Positions 11,307 to 20,985 are shown, counted from the stretch's first letter. The stretch is 64,000 bases of DNA from Hygrophila difformis (GCA_030278955.1 JAOANR010000010.1:15421086-15485085), one strand, 5' to 3'. The notes: generated from the sequence alone by a model not told the origin. Made by a program: numbers and translations.

Positions 11307-12110
11307 CTAGTCTAATTCTAGCAATTCTTCTTCATTTTGTTCTTCTTCTCCATTGTTCCATTGCTCCCAGTCAAATAATATGGCCAGTTCTCCGCTTGCC
11401 CTTCTGTATTGCTTGACATAGTCAAACAATTCACATGGAACACACTCCATCCTTTCATTGAAGGGTAATTGCTGTCGCTCTTGAAGGGAGTGATTCTTAC
11501 AAAAACTCCTTTCCTCTTGATCAAGGAATGGATTTGGGAACTTATCACCGTAAAGAAGCCAGTGCAGAACACTAATTTTAAGGAAAGCTAAATCGAAGGG
11601 ATCCTGGGTTACAGATTCAATCAATTGAATTCCTTCCTCATCCAGTTGTGGGTCTTGTTTGGAAAGCAATAGAAGAGATCTTATGAAAACAGTTGGTTTG
11701 TGTTTATCATCTAATCCGGGCTTTAAGATTTCATAAGCTTTTTCTTCATTTTTATCATCCACAAAGGCTATCAGTGCAGGCTCGATGTTAAACATATGGT
11801 TGCCTGCATCCTGACATGCTTTAATGAATTTGACCTGATTACTTGGGTAAACATTTCCTCTCCAAATAGCACAGGTTTCTAAATTAGCTCTCTTTAGAGC
11901 TAATGTTGATCTGCTTGCTGAGAAGAATTGCTTAGATGTTTCAGATGCTCTAAAAAGTGTCTTTATGCTCTCCATTCCTAATCTCGATAGAATGTCTCCC
12001 AGTAACTCAGTTGGTAAATCAAGTATTTGAGTTTCCAAGAGTTGAGGGATTTCGACATTTTTGAAAAGAAATGGAGGAAAGAACACAGAATTAAGATTAA
12101 AACTCAACAT
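11307..12110 (-). CDS. F-box protein gene 4 of the element B array
   Basis: An intact open frame of 267 codons. F-box: ILDLPTELLGDILSRLG (about residues 30-46). The family core follows: CQDAGNHMFNIEPALIAFVD, ILKPGLDDKHKP, RSLLLLS. A C-terminal CxxH...CxxC cluster (CKNH, CVPC) and an acidic tail complete it. It is most like gene 2. The base stretch matching the intron acceptor of gene 2 has lost its AG here (TTTTCAAAAATG), so translation probably starts at an upstream ATG that adds a hydrophobic N-terminal extension (NSVFFPPFLF). This copy could act as a single-exon gene, or it could be a dead exon with a fortuitous start. Confidence 0.8.
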   Translation of the reverse strand: MLSFNLNSVFFPPFLFKNVEIPQLLETQILDLPTELLGDILSRLGMESIKTLFRASETSKQFFSASRSTLALKRANLETCAIWRGNVYPSNQVKFIKACQDAGNHMFNIEPALIAFVDDKNEEKAYEILKPGLDDKHKPTVFIRSLLLLSKQDPQLDEEGIQLIESVTQDPFDLAFLKISVLHWLLYGDKFPNPFLDQEERSFCKNHSLQERQQLPFNERMECVPCELFDYVKQYRRASGELAILFDWEQWNNGEEEQNEEELLELD

Positions 12111-12259
12111 TTATGCAGTAATTAAGAAATGAGATTAGATTTTATTAGCAAAACCAAGCTGCATTACATGATACAAAAGACTAGGTTTGGTGACAGTTTC
12201 AAAATCTAATAATAGGAGACTTGTCACACGCATCAATCTCTTCTTCCTTCATCTAAGAA

Positions 12260-13227
12260 TTATTCATTAATGCTATGGTTATCAGAGTTCTCCTTTGCTG
12301 CCATCCTAAAATCAGCTATTGCTCTACTTGTATCACAACAAAGATAGTTGACCTGATCTGCTGTATGATTAAAGTATAATGGCCTATGAAAGCTTTCCTG
12401 ATCATGATCATCAATAATGCAGAATGCCCTCTTTTTCTGGCCTAAGAATGGATTCGGAACATATTCCCATTCTGAGAGTAAAGTGAGAAGATTATATCTG
12501 AATTCGTAGCTATTTAATCTATCATTTAAAATAGGACTAATTAAATGAAGCCCTGCATCTATTTCCTGTCTAGAAACTCGACTTAAACAACATAAGGCTT
12601 TAAAATATTGAGAAAACTTGGAATTGTCTTTTATCCCTTCTTCCAGGATTTGAAACGCCTTGTATTCTTTACTCTGTGTGAACAGTTCCATAGCCTTATG
12701 TAGGTTCAGTATGTGATTTTTAGCCCTTCTGCAGGCGTGTAGAAACTTGGCTTTACCAGAAGATTCATTAGGGATTCTTTTAAAGGCCGGATCCTCTAGA
12801 TTAAATCTCCGGAAAACAGTAGGGTAGTTTGAAACCATTTTGAATGTTGAACAAGTTCGTTTGCAATGGAGCAAATCTTCGAAGCTGCTCTGCCCTACTC
12901 GTGACAAAATCTCCCCAATGACGTCCAGTGGAAGATCAGTCAAGTGTAAAGCAGAGAACTCAGAAGCCTGCTCCTCACTGCTGTTTGAGCGAGTTTTAAA
13001 GAAGGAAAATCAGTTGTTTGTATTAATGAAATTATACTCCAAAATTTCTACAATTTTAAGGGAGAATGAGAATGAATGAAGAGAATTATGCGAGATGCAA
13101 AATATAAACCCTAGTATACTAGTCAAGCATTTAGATGCAGAATGCAGAAGAAAAATCTGAAGAATTGAAATACCAGGAAGAATGAAATGAAGTATGAATG
13201 GAAATCTTACGGATTGTTGCCTGCCAT
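12260..13227 (-). CDS. F-box protein gene 3 of the element B array, two exons
   Basis: Exon 1 (13227-13211) encodes MAGNNP and ends at a GTAAGA donor. The intron (13210-12981, 230 bp) ends in CTCAAACAG. Exon 2 (12980-12260) continues in phase and is open to the stop, giving about 245 residues. F-box: LTDLPLDVIGEILSRVG. The family core is diverged (CRRAKNHILNLHKAMELF, ILEEGIKDNSKF). The C-terminal Cys/His cluster ends YLCC. Upstream, the - strand has a TATA-like TTTTTATATCC at about 13389, about 160 bases before the ATG, suggesting a promoter of its own. The intron is kept even though the gene has the same sense as the element. Confidence 0.82.
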
Positions 13228-13799
13228 TTGAAAGAGTTCCTGGAGTTAATGGTATTTCGAACGGTTCTGAATGAAAATTTCGCAAATGGAAAAGGAAAAG
13301 CTTAAAATGGTGGTTTCTCCTTCGAGAGAGAATATGGATAGATATGAAAACGATTTGAAAAGATATGGGGGTTATAGGATATAAAAAGAAGTGGGCTGGC
13401 CTAGTTTAAAAGTTGCAGAGTAGGATACTCAAGCATTTTTCCTCTCTCAGATTGTACTCATTAGGTCTAGGCCTGCCACATCATTGGGTTTGAATATTAA
13501 TTTAAAATTTAGTTGATAAACCCACACAAGCAAAGCTTGGACAAAAATAGATTAATTGAAAAACAAAGCGAGGGTAAAAATTTTAAAAGGATTAGGGCTA
13601 CTAAATTATGCATTGAGTCTGGTTAGATTTTAAATCGGACTCTAAATCCAATTCATCTTAATACTCATCAAAATCTACTCTCAATTCCTTTATTTAAGGT
13701 TACCAATCCTTTCCTTTCATTCCCTGAATATACTATTCTTTTAGCCTAAAAGATGTTTTAGAAACCTCATTCAACATTTTGCAATTGATGGTCAAACAC
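13228..13799 (-). promoter_or_regulatory. Upstream region of F-box gene 3
   Basis: An intergenic stretch of about 570 bp between the relict copy and gene 3. On the - strand a TATA-like motif lies near 13380-13392, at a plausible distance from the exon 1 ATG. It is otherwise AT-rich with no open frame of note. Confidence 0.4.
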
Positions 13800-13930
13800 C
13801 AAGCTTAAGAGATTTTCTCAAGAATCTCATAGTGAAGTGATGTGATCTGAGTTTCCCCTGATCCAGACTCCTTTGATAACATTTTTGGTTTCATGAGGAG
13901 CTTCCAGTTTCATCAGTAGTTAATGACTGG
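13800..13930 (-). pseudogene. Relict of a sixth F-box copy
   Basis: About 110 bases match the start of gene 5. Compare the GTGATCTGAGTTTCCCC and GATCCAGA stretches, the region around AGGAGCTTCCAGTTTCA, and the bases around AGATTTTCTCAAGAATCTCAT, with 11040-11140. The F-box is cut off after its first residues and the frame is broken. It shows that the array was once longer. Confidence 0.7.
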
Positions 13931-14095
13931 ATTGAATTAAGAAAATGAGCATAAAGGAGAGAAAGTACAAGAATTGTAAAGTAACAAGTTTAATAAAAAC
14001 ATGTTAATAGGTGGTTCCAAATTACATCCCAAGATTACTGAAAATACAAAGATTATAGCCATAGCATTTCCTTACTCTAGAAAACACTGAACTAT

Positions 14096-15211
14096 TCAAG
14101 GATTAACAATTTCCTCATCATCAGAATCAGTCCACAGAAATTCATCAGGGAACACCTCACCACAATACAATCTGAATTGCCTTACCATGTCAAAGAATTG
14201 ACAAGGAATACAGTCCATCCTAATATGTGGTGGTAACAAGGCTCGTTCCTGCAATGTATGAGTCTTGCAATAACTTCTCTCTTCTTGGCCTTGAAAAGGG
14301 TTTGGGATTCTTGGAATATGGATCAACCAATGAAAAAGGTAGAGTTTAATAAAAACAACTTCTAAGACATTTGAAGCTACTGTTTTGATCAACTCTAAAC
14401 CTGCTTCATTTAGCTTGTCATCTTGTTTTGTTAAGAGAAGCATTGTTCTGAGTAGAATGGTGGGTTGATGTTCATCGTCTAGTCCTGGCTTAAGGAGTTC
14501 AAAGGCCTTCTTCTCATCTCGTTCATCAACAAATGCTATCAATGCAGGTTCGATGTTGAACATAAAATTCCCTGCATTTTGGCATTCTTGAATGAACCTT
14601 TTCTGATTATCAGGATAACATCTTCTCTCCATCTCATGCATGATTCCAGGTCTGCTCTCTTGAACACAAGATGAGTTTTGCTCGCTTGATAAAATATTGG
14701 AGAGACTTCTGCTACCCTAAAGAGTTCCCTTACATTGTCTTTTCCAAGTCTTGACAAAATATCTCCCAACAACTCAGTGGGTAAATGAGATATCTGAGTT
14801 CCAATGAGTTGTGGATTCCTAGCATTTCTGTTTCCAGAAAAGAATACAATAAGGAATACAGAAGAGAACTTTTATCTAAAATGATGGAACTAACAATTTG
14901 AAAATGGGGTTTCATTTCTATTGCGAAGCTCCAATAATCTCATATAGACAATGCGTCGGTTACAAACTAAAGATTTCAGAAGAGACTCTCCAGATTAATC
15001 ATTGTTTAAATGAGTTTAAAGAAACGGCTTTCAGTTATGAGAAATCTAAATGTTTAGTTTTTCCGATTTCTAAAGCCAGAATGAACTTATCGAAAATTCA
15101 GAATCATGAACCCTAGGTCTAAAAGCGTAATCCGAAGACAAACATTGCAGAATAGAACAAAAATGTGAAAGATAGGATGAACTAAATTGCTTACGGGTTG
15201 TTCTCAGCCAT
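14096..15211 (-). pseudogene. F-box protein gene 2 of the element B array, two exons, one frameshift
   Basis: Exon 1 (15211-15195) encodes MAENNP and ends at GTAAGC. The intron (15194-14828, 367 bp) ends GGAAACAG. Exon 2 (14827-14096) begins in phase. F-box: ISHLPTELLGDILSRLG. Near 14625, in the codons after LESCMRWRE, a single-base-type shift moves the rest (CYPDNQKRF onward) to another frame. After it the family core (CQNAGNFMFNIEPALIAFVD, LLKPGLDDEHQP) and the CxxH...CxxC cluster (CKTH, CIPC) are well preserved. An ATG just inside the second frame (MHEMERR) could start a protein without an F-box. Confidence 0.82.
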
Positions 15212-15610
15212 TTTCTTCGTCGATTGGGTTTCTGAATGAACTTGCTTACGAGAATGATAGAATTGGTGTGTGACGATTTCTTCTCGGAAGAGAAAAGGAC
15301 AGAAAATCTGATGAAAAGTTTTGAAATGACAACTGAGAGGAATGACTGCAAGGATATAGCCGCCCTATTTCTATCTAAAAATTGCAGGGGTCAAGATGGT
15401 AAATCTTGTCTCCGCAGAGAGTAATGATTAAGCCTAAAATAAGCCTATTTGAAAAACAAATTTATTTAAAATGACTCAGATAAGAATCTAGTGTAAAAGA
15501 TAAGATCAAGTCATTTTTCTTTTCACAAGAATAAGGCGAGGAGTAAAGAATACATATCATCATCAGAGGGCTCAAAATTAAACAAGAAAATTAAGAGGAT
15601 ACATAATCAT

Positions 15611-16351
15611 TTAATTTGAATCTGAATCAGTTTCTAATTCTGACTCAGATTCAATTACATGTTCATTGAAATCTTCTCTTAATCTTCTAATCAAACTAGT
15701 AACCTCACAACACAAACAATCAATGTTTGTGGCACCATAATTATAATGTGGAGGTTCCCTAACTAAGTCCCTACTGTGTGGCGCTATGTAATCACAGTAA
15801 TAGCGATGCCCTTGTCCCCGAAAAGGATTAGGCTCTTCTTCACTGTCGATAAACACCTTGCTGATCTTCTCCTTGATCTTGTGGATGTGTTCTTCCTCTT
15901 TAAGGATTGATCCAAGCAGATACAATCCTTCATCAATCTCTTCAAGGCTCTCTGAACTTAGAAGAATGAAGGCCTTGATGAAGATTGAAGGGTGATGATT
16001 ATCTTCAATTCCAGGCTTGAGGATTTCAAAAGCGGCTTTCCTGAGCCCTGTGTTGCAGAAAACCGAGAGTGCAGGTTCAAGTTTGAGCATGAAGTTCCCG
16101 GCCTCTCTGCATCTTTGCAATATCTGAACGTAGTGAGCATCAAGTGTTCTCTCCGCGGTGATTCGCCTCACTACATTTGCTCTCCTCCATACTACAGGCG
16201 CCTTACTTGCTCTGAAGAACTTCTTGCAAGTTGGGGCTGCTCTGGCTACATCTCTCATCTCTTCCTTTCCCAGCCTTGAAAGAATGTCTCCTAAAATTTC
16301 GTCAGGAATGTCTAGAATGGAGGTTCTAGCATTGGGAGCTGCTGCGGCCAT
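15611..16351 (-). CDS. F-box protein gene 1 of the element B array
   Basis: An intact single-exon frame of 246 codons if it starts at MAAAAPNART (16351). The frame is open further upstream to 16462, but that part is not conserved. F-box: ILDIPDEILGDILSRLG (about residues 11-27). The family core follows: CREAGNFMLKLEPALSVF, ILKPGIEDNHHPS, AFILLSSES. The C-terminal cluster has C, H and a CxCC (DCLCCE), then an acidic Ser-rich tail. A role as substrate receptor of an SCF ubiquitin ligase is inferred only from the F-box. It is the first gene after integrase and lies just downstream of a block of hairpins (16580-16855) that also occur in the LTR. Confidence 0.85.
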   Translation of the reverse strand: MAAAAPNARTSILDIPDEILGDILSRLGKEEMRDVARAAPTCKKFFRASKAPVVWRRANVVRRITAERTLDAHYVQILQRCREAGNFMLKLEPALSVFCNTGLRKAAFEILKPGIEDNHHPSIFIKAFILLSSESLEEIDEGLYLLGSILKEEEHIHKIKEKISKVFIDSEEEPNPFRGQGHRYYCDYIAPHSRDLVREPPHYNYGATNIDCLCCEVTSLIRRLREDFNEHVIESESELETDSDSN

Positions 16352-16559
16352 TCTGATTTCTGATAAAGGTTGTAGGATAATTGTTCTATTGTGGGAATGT
16401 TTGAGATGAAAGGAGAGAAGGATTCGACTAGATTTTATAGCAGAAAAACTAAATTCTGCCATAATTACAAGCGGTTGAAACGATGTGTGATGGTTGGTGT
16501 AAGAGAAGAAGAAGAGTCTGAAAAAGGGGGTATTTTGGTCTTAAGAAGTTTGAAAATCT

Positions 16560-16860
16560 ATCCATTCAGTATTCCCAGGCTCTCGCTTTGTCAATTGTCA
16601 TCGCGTGGTTATAAAAACCGTCTCTCGCTTTGTAAACTACAAAGCGAGGAATGATTCTTGTACAGTTTTCAGAAAAAATGGTCACGCTTTGTATTTCGAC
16701 AAAGCGTAGACATAAAACTCTTATTATTTAACACATATCAGATTTCATAAAATGAGAATTTGAACTGATCACCTCGCTTTATAACTTTTACAAAGCGTGA
16801 GTGAGAGTAGTTCTTTTTAAATCACGCTTTGTCAAAGTTAACAAGAACGTGGCCTCAGAA
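16560..16860 (-). promoter_or_regulatory. Hairpin cluster upstream of F-box gene 1
   Basis: At least four inverted repeats share TCGCTTTG/CAAAGCGA-type arms. 16580-16608 matches the LTR hairpin at 4555-4587. 16624-16648 has 11-bp arms and a 3-nt loop. 16684-16707 has 9-bp arms. 16773-16801 and 16822-16855 are less perfect. The placement between integrase and the first cargo gene, and the sharing with the LTR, suggest a promoter-like or RNA-structure role. The function is unknown. Confidence 0.55.
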
Positions 16861-17046
16861 TCTATTCATACTTTATTTCCAAACACTCAGTACTCAAAAA
16901 CCTGGTTAAAAATCTGTATCTCATCCTTCTTCATTCCATCACAGCTTAATTTCTCGAATTCCTGAAAATATAGAATATAAGAATTAGAGATGAAACATAT
17001 ATCAAAAGAAAAGGGAAATACTACTCAGTTAACCTGGGTAGTATCC

Positions 17047-17082
17047 ACCCCCCCCCCCCCCCCCGTATTTTTTTTTTTTTAA
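17047..17082 (-). repeat. Adjacent C-run and T-run (G-run and A-run in element sense)
   Basis: About 17 C bases are followed, after GTA, by about 14 T bases on the + strand. In element sense this is a polypurine block directly after the integrase stop. Its exact length is uncertain, because such runs are error-prone in assemblies. Confidence 0.8.
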
Positions 17083-17095
17083 GAACGAAGAAATA

Positions 17096-18088
17096 CTAAG
17101 GGTTATCCAAATATTCAGTTTGGATATTTAAATCTTGTTGACCAATATATTCTTTAAGCTTGTGTCCATTTATAGTCTTTTCTCCTTCACTGAGCATGAT
17201 TGTGACTGCTCCATTGTCATGAATAGCTACAATGGGGAATGGTCCTGTCCACCTTGATCTAAGCTTACCTGGAAATAATTTCAAACGAGAATTATAAAGC
17301 AAAACCAATTGACCAACAGAAAATTCCTTATGTTTAATTTTTGAATCATGAATTTTCTTGGTTCGATCTTTATAAATCTTGCTGCTTTCATATGCTTCCA
17401 GTCTCATCTCTTCCAACTTAGACAGATCAAACTTCCTCTTGTCTTGTCCTGACTGGAAATCCATGTTGAGCATCTTTATGGCCCAATATGCTCTATGTTC
17501 TAGCTCAACTGGAAGATGGCAAGCTTTTCCGAAAACTAATCTGTAAGGAGACATTCCTATTGGAGTCTTAAAAGCAGTTCTGTATGCCCATAAAGCATCA
17601 TCCAGCTTCTTTGACCAGTCTTTTCTTGTAATATTCACAGAAGCTTATAAGATATGCTTGATTTCCTTATTAGATACCTCCACCTGTCCACTTGTCTGAG
17701 GATGATATGGTGATCCAACTTTATGATGAACACCATATTGTTTCAGCAACTTCTCAAAGAGTTTATTTACAAAGTGAGATCCTCCATCAGATATAATGGC
17801 ACGAGGGGCTCCAAACCTGGTAAAAATATTCTTTTGCAGAAATTTAGTAACTTGTTTAGCTTCATTATTGGGTAAGGCTACTGCTTCTACCCATTTTGAG
17901 ACATAATCAACAGCTACTAGAATGTAGTGATTACCAAATGATGGGGGAAAAGGTCCCATAAAATCAATTCCCCACACATCAAATATCTCTACTTCTAAAA
18001 TTCCTTTTTGAGGCATTTCTTCTCTCATTGAAATGTTTCCCAATCTTTGGCATCTGTCACACATCTTTATAAGTTTCTGGGAATCCAT
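17096..18088 (-). pseudogene. Element B integrase
   Basis: This is an Athila-type integrase missing the two histidines of the zinc finger; only the CxxC part (CDRCQRLGN) remains. The core has the D, D, E triad: [16 protein letters not shown], and [12 protein letters not shown]. One in-frame TAA (17643-17645) follows KHIL, after which the C-terminal domain continues in the same frame ([16 protein letters not shown], then [21 protein letters not shown]). All active-site residues survive, but the nonsense codon splits the protein. Confidence 0.9.
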
Positions 18089-18336
18089 AAAGATACCTTG
18101 ATTTCACCAGTCTCAGGATCAGCGAATCTGACCGCACACAAGTAAGCAAAAGTAGCATCTTCAGCATTTGTGAGTGGGGTGAGATTGTTCTCAATTACAT
18201 CAGTAGTAAAGAGATTATAGTAATCAAAAAGATTTCCCCCCTCCATAGTACTAGAATCTAATCCCTTTCCAGCTACATTGGTTTCAAAAGCATTAAAATG
18301 ATATGTTGACATCTTCATCATGTCGAAAGTAACTTC
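18067..18336 (-). pseudogene. Junction segment where reverse transcriptase and RNase H were lost
   Basis: After the protease domain a TAG (about 18337) is followed by 84 open codons typical of the protease-RT linker. The frame then meets integrase sequence out of phase at about 18090. In Athila elements about 2 kb encoding RT and RNase H belongs here, and none of its motifs is present anywhere in the element. The join sits inside the integrase zinc finger. Confidence 0.75.
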
Positions 18337-19500
18337 CTAGTCATCAACATGAAGTTTCACTATGCCATTCTTTGCATCAACCATGGCTCCTGCAGTCACC
18401 AGGAAAGGCCTTCCTAGTATGATAGGAATCCTGACATTTTCATCGATATCAAGAATGACAAAGTCAGTTGGAAAGCAAAGGCCTCCTGTCTTTACTAAAA
18501 CATCTTCAATGATCCCTTCTGGTCTGGTGCTCGATTGGTCAGCAAAGAAGAGAGTCATATTAACTGGCCTCATCTTTCCCAAGTCCAAACGTTTAGCCAT
18601 AGCAAGTGGCATTACATTGATGCTGCTTCCTAAATCGCAAAGCCCTCGCCCAGCTTCTTTACAGTTGATAATCAGGGGTAAAGTAAAACTCCCTGGATCT
18701 TCAAGCTTTGGAGGAATCCTTTGTTGAAGAACCAAGCTACAATTCTGATTTAAGACCACCATTTGCTGCTCTCCTGCACTTCGTTTCCCTGAAATCAATT
18801 CTTTCAGAAACTTAGCGTAAGTGGGCATTTCAGCAATTAATTCAACCAAAGGGATTGATATTTCAATGGCCTTAATCTTTTCAAGAAATTTCTTAAATTT
18901 AATTTCTTGAAGATCATTTTTGAGTCTCCCAGGATATGGTATCCTGGGCATGTGTTCATCCAGTGAATCCTTTTTGTTACCTGTAGAGTTAGGATTATCA
19001 TTACCTCCCTCTTTTTCCTTTGGAAAAGAGTATCCTGAGACATTCTTTTCCAAACCCTTATCCTCAAGTATCTGTCGTTGTTCAAGCTGATCATCTTCTT
19101 CCATTGTCTGAACATCCTTGAACTTTTTCTGCTGCAGCAATCTATCTCGTTTCTTTTCAAATTCAGGATCAACAACCTCTTTTCCTCCCCTCAATGTGAC
19201 TGCCTTACATTGTGGATTTGTTTTAGAAGAACTTGGTAATTTTCCTTTTTCTCTCTGATGTAGTAATTTGGCCATCTCTGTTACTGAATTTTCAACATTC
19301 TTGATTGAAGCCTGCAGTTGGTTATTCGTCTCTGTCTGTTTAACAATAAACTCCTTCAGAGCATTCTCCACCTTTAAAGAATAAGTATTATCTTGAACAA
19401 CAGGATAAGGTTGCTGCGGAAAATTTGCAGGGACTGGTGCAAACTGTCCATATGGCCTATTCTGTTGGTTCATCTGTTGAGGAGGTCTCTGAGGGTACAT
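18337..19500 (-). CDS. Element B protease region (same frame as gag)
   Basis: 387 codons. A Gln/Pro-rich start and a coiled segment (about residues 45-85) are followed by the conserved AEMPTYAKFLKEL stretch. The retropepsin domain carries CDLGSSINVMP as active site, the plant Athila form of DxG, and ILGRPFL as the second hallmark. It continues the gag frame after a TAG at 19538-19540 between two glutamine codons. Proteolytic maturation of Gag and integrase would be its role in virus-like particles. Confidence 0.85.
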   Translation of the reverse strand: MYPQRPPQQMNQQNRPYGQFAPVPANFPQQPYPVVQDNTYSLKVENALKEFIVKQTETNNQLQASIKNVENSVTEMAKLLHQREKGKLPSSSKTNPQCKAVTLRGGKEVVDPEFEKKRDRLLQQKKFKDVQTMEEDDQLEQRQILEDKGLEKNVSGYSFPKEKEGGNDNPNSTGNKKDSLDEHMPRIPYPGRLKNDLQEIKFKKFLEKIKAIEISIPLVELIAEMPTYAKFLKELISGKRSAGEQQMVVLNQNCSLVLQQRIPPKLEDPGSFTLPLIINCKEAGRGLCDLGSSINVMPLAMAKRLDLGKMRPVNMTLFFADQSSTRPEGIIEDVLVKTGGLCFPTDFVILDIDENVRIPIILGRPFLVTAGAMVDAKNGIVKLHVDD

Positions 19501-19539
19501 TTGTTGCTGTGGATAAAATGGTTGTTGAGGACGAAACTG

Positions 19540-20844
19540 CTACTGATTTTGTTGAGGTGGATTCAAAAGATGTGCATTTTGTGCGTTCTGAGTATTACCA
19601 TAACTCAGATTCGGGTGCTTGTTCTGGAATCCAGTGTAGTTACAGCTCTCGTCTTGCTTTGGTGCTTCCTGGATTTGTGGGCACTGATCATTGTGATGTG
19701 GCCCTGAGCAAATTCCGCACTGATACACTGGTTCCATTGGAGCAGGTTGAAGGATCATCACTGGTTGCTGTTGTTGTTGATGCTGAACTTGTTGACTTGT
19801 TTGCTGAGCTAACTGTAGCTCAGCAATTTGTTTAGTGAGTGCTGCAAATTTCTCTTCATTTTTGTCTGTGTGGATGACAAGACTCTTTCTTGTAGGAGAT
19901 GGTGGGTCATCATCTTGGAGGACTGCTCTGCTAGCTGTCATGGTGTCTATTGTTGACCACGCTCTATCAAGTGGCATCTGAAGTAATTGTTCCCCTCCAG
20001 TGGCATTAATCATCATCTGCCAAGTGTGAGTGAGTCCAGTGAAAAAGATCTTTAAAAGTCTTCTTTCTGTGATACCATGCTGCGGGCATCTCTTAAGCAT
20101 ATCAAAGAATCTGTCCCGAGCATCCTTCAGAGATTCTCCTTTTCTCATCTTGAAGCTAGAAATCTTATCTACCCATTCATCTACTTTGCTTTCTGGAAAA
20201 TACTTGAGCAAGAAGTTTCTGACTAGTTCTGGCCAAGTAGCCTTCTGTTGAGCATTTAATGAATCATACCATTCTTTCGCAGCACCATCCAGTGAGAATG
20301 GGAACATTGCTAGTTGAATGGTTTCTCTTGAGGCTCTTCCCTTCTTTACTGTCTTACTCAGTTCAACAAACTTTTTGAGATGCAAGTGTGGATCTTCAGC
20401 ACTCAGCCCATAAAAAGCTCTGGAAGAAGCTAAGTTTAATATACCAGGTGGTATATCAACCTCTTCATCTGTTACAGCCAAATACTGATCAACGTTTGGT
20501 TGCCATGGTTGATATTGTTCTTCTTGAGGATTCGGAGCAGGATTAGCAAAATTTGGTGGAAAATAGTGCTGATGTACGAATTGTGGTGCAGCAGCCCTCT
20601 GTGGTGCTTGAAAATGTCCTCGAAGTGGTACATTTTGCTGATTGTCTGGTTGTCCATTTGGTATGTTTCCAGGTCCGTCATTTTGTCCATTGTTAGCCAT
20701 CCTAGTGATTGTTGAAAGATTCCCTTCTACAAGATCTCTCTGTCTCCTTCTAGCACTTGCTCTGATCAGCCTTGCTGTTCTCTCAAGTTCACAATTAAAA
20801 TGAAGCAAAGGTTGCCTTGAAGATCGAGTTATTCTTTCGCTCAT
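19540..20844 (-). CDS. Element B Gag
   Basis: The start is best placed at MSERITRSSRQ (20844). The retrotransposon Gag domain spans roughly residues 160-290 (AMFPFSLDGAAKEWYDSL, FLLKYFPESK, FFDMLKRCPQHG). A zinc knuckle near residue 390 has the Athila spacing C-x2-C-x3-H-x4-C (CGICSGPHHNDQC). The domain is unbroken up to an amber TAG near 19540. Gag would package the long RNA, so a working Gag with RT supplied in trans fits a non-autonomous element. Confidence 0.9.
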   Translation of the reverse strand: MSERITRSSRQPLLHFNCELERTARLIRASARRRQRDLVEGNLSTITRMANNGQNDGPGNIPNGQPDNQQNVPLRGHFQAPQRAAAPQFVHQHYFPPNFANPAPNPQEEQYQPWQPNVDQYLAVTDEEVDIPPGILNLASSRAFYGLSAEDPHLHLKKFVELSKTVKKGRASRETIQLAMFPFSLDGAAKEWYDSLNAQQKATWPELVRNFLLKYFPESKVDEWVDKISSFKMRKGESLKDARDRFFDMLKRCPQHGITERRLLKIFFTGLTHTWQMMINATGGEQLLQMPLDRAWSTIDTMTASRAVLQDDDPPSPTRKSLVIHTDKNEEKFAALTKQIAELQLAQQTSQQVQHQQQQQPVMILQPAPMEPVYQCGICSGPHHNDQCPQIQEAPKQDESCNYTGFQNKHPNLSYGNTQNAQNAHLLNPPQQNQ

Positions 20845-20968
20845 AAACTGTTGAGACTTCTCTGTGAACAAAATGAAAGAATTAATGAATTTGTTATGGT
20901 GTAAAGTAAATAATTACAATTAAACCAAAGAGTATCTACAGTTCTAAAAATTCATAACGCTACACCCT

Positions 20969-20985
20969 CCCCGGCAACGGCGCCA
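20969..20985 (-). other. Element B primer binding site
   Basis: The - strand reads TGGCGCCGTTGCCGGGG directly next to the LTR end. This is the tRNA-Asp-type site known from Athila elements, and it fixes the element orientation as - strand. Confidence 0.93.
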
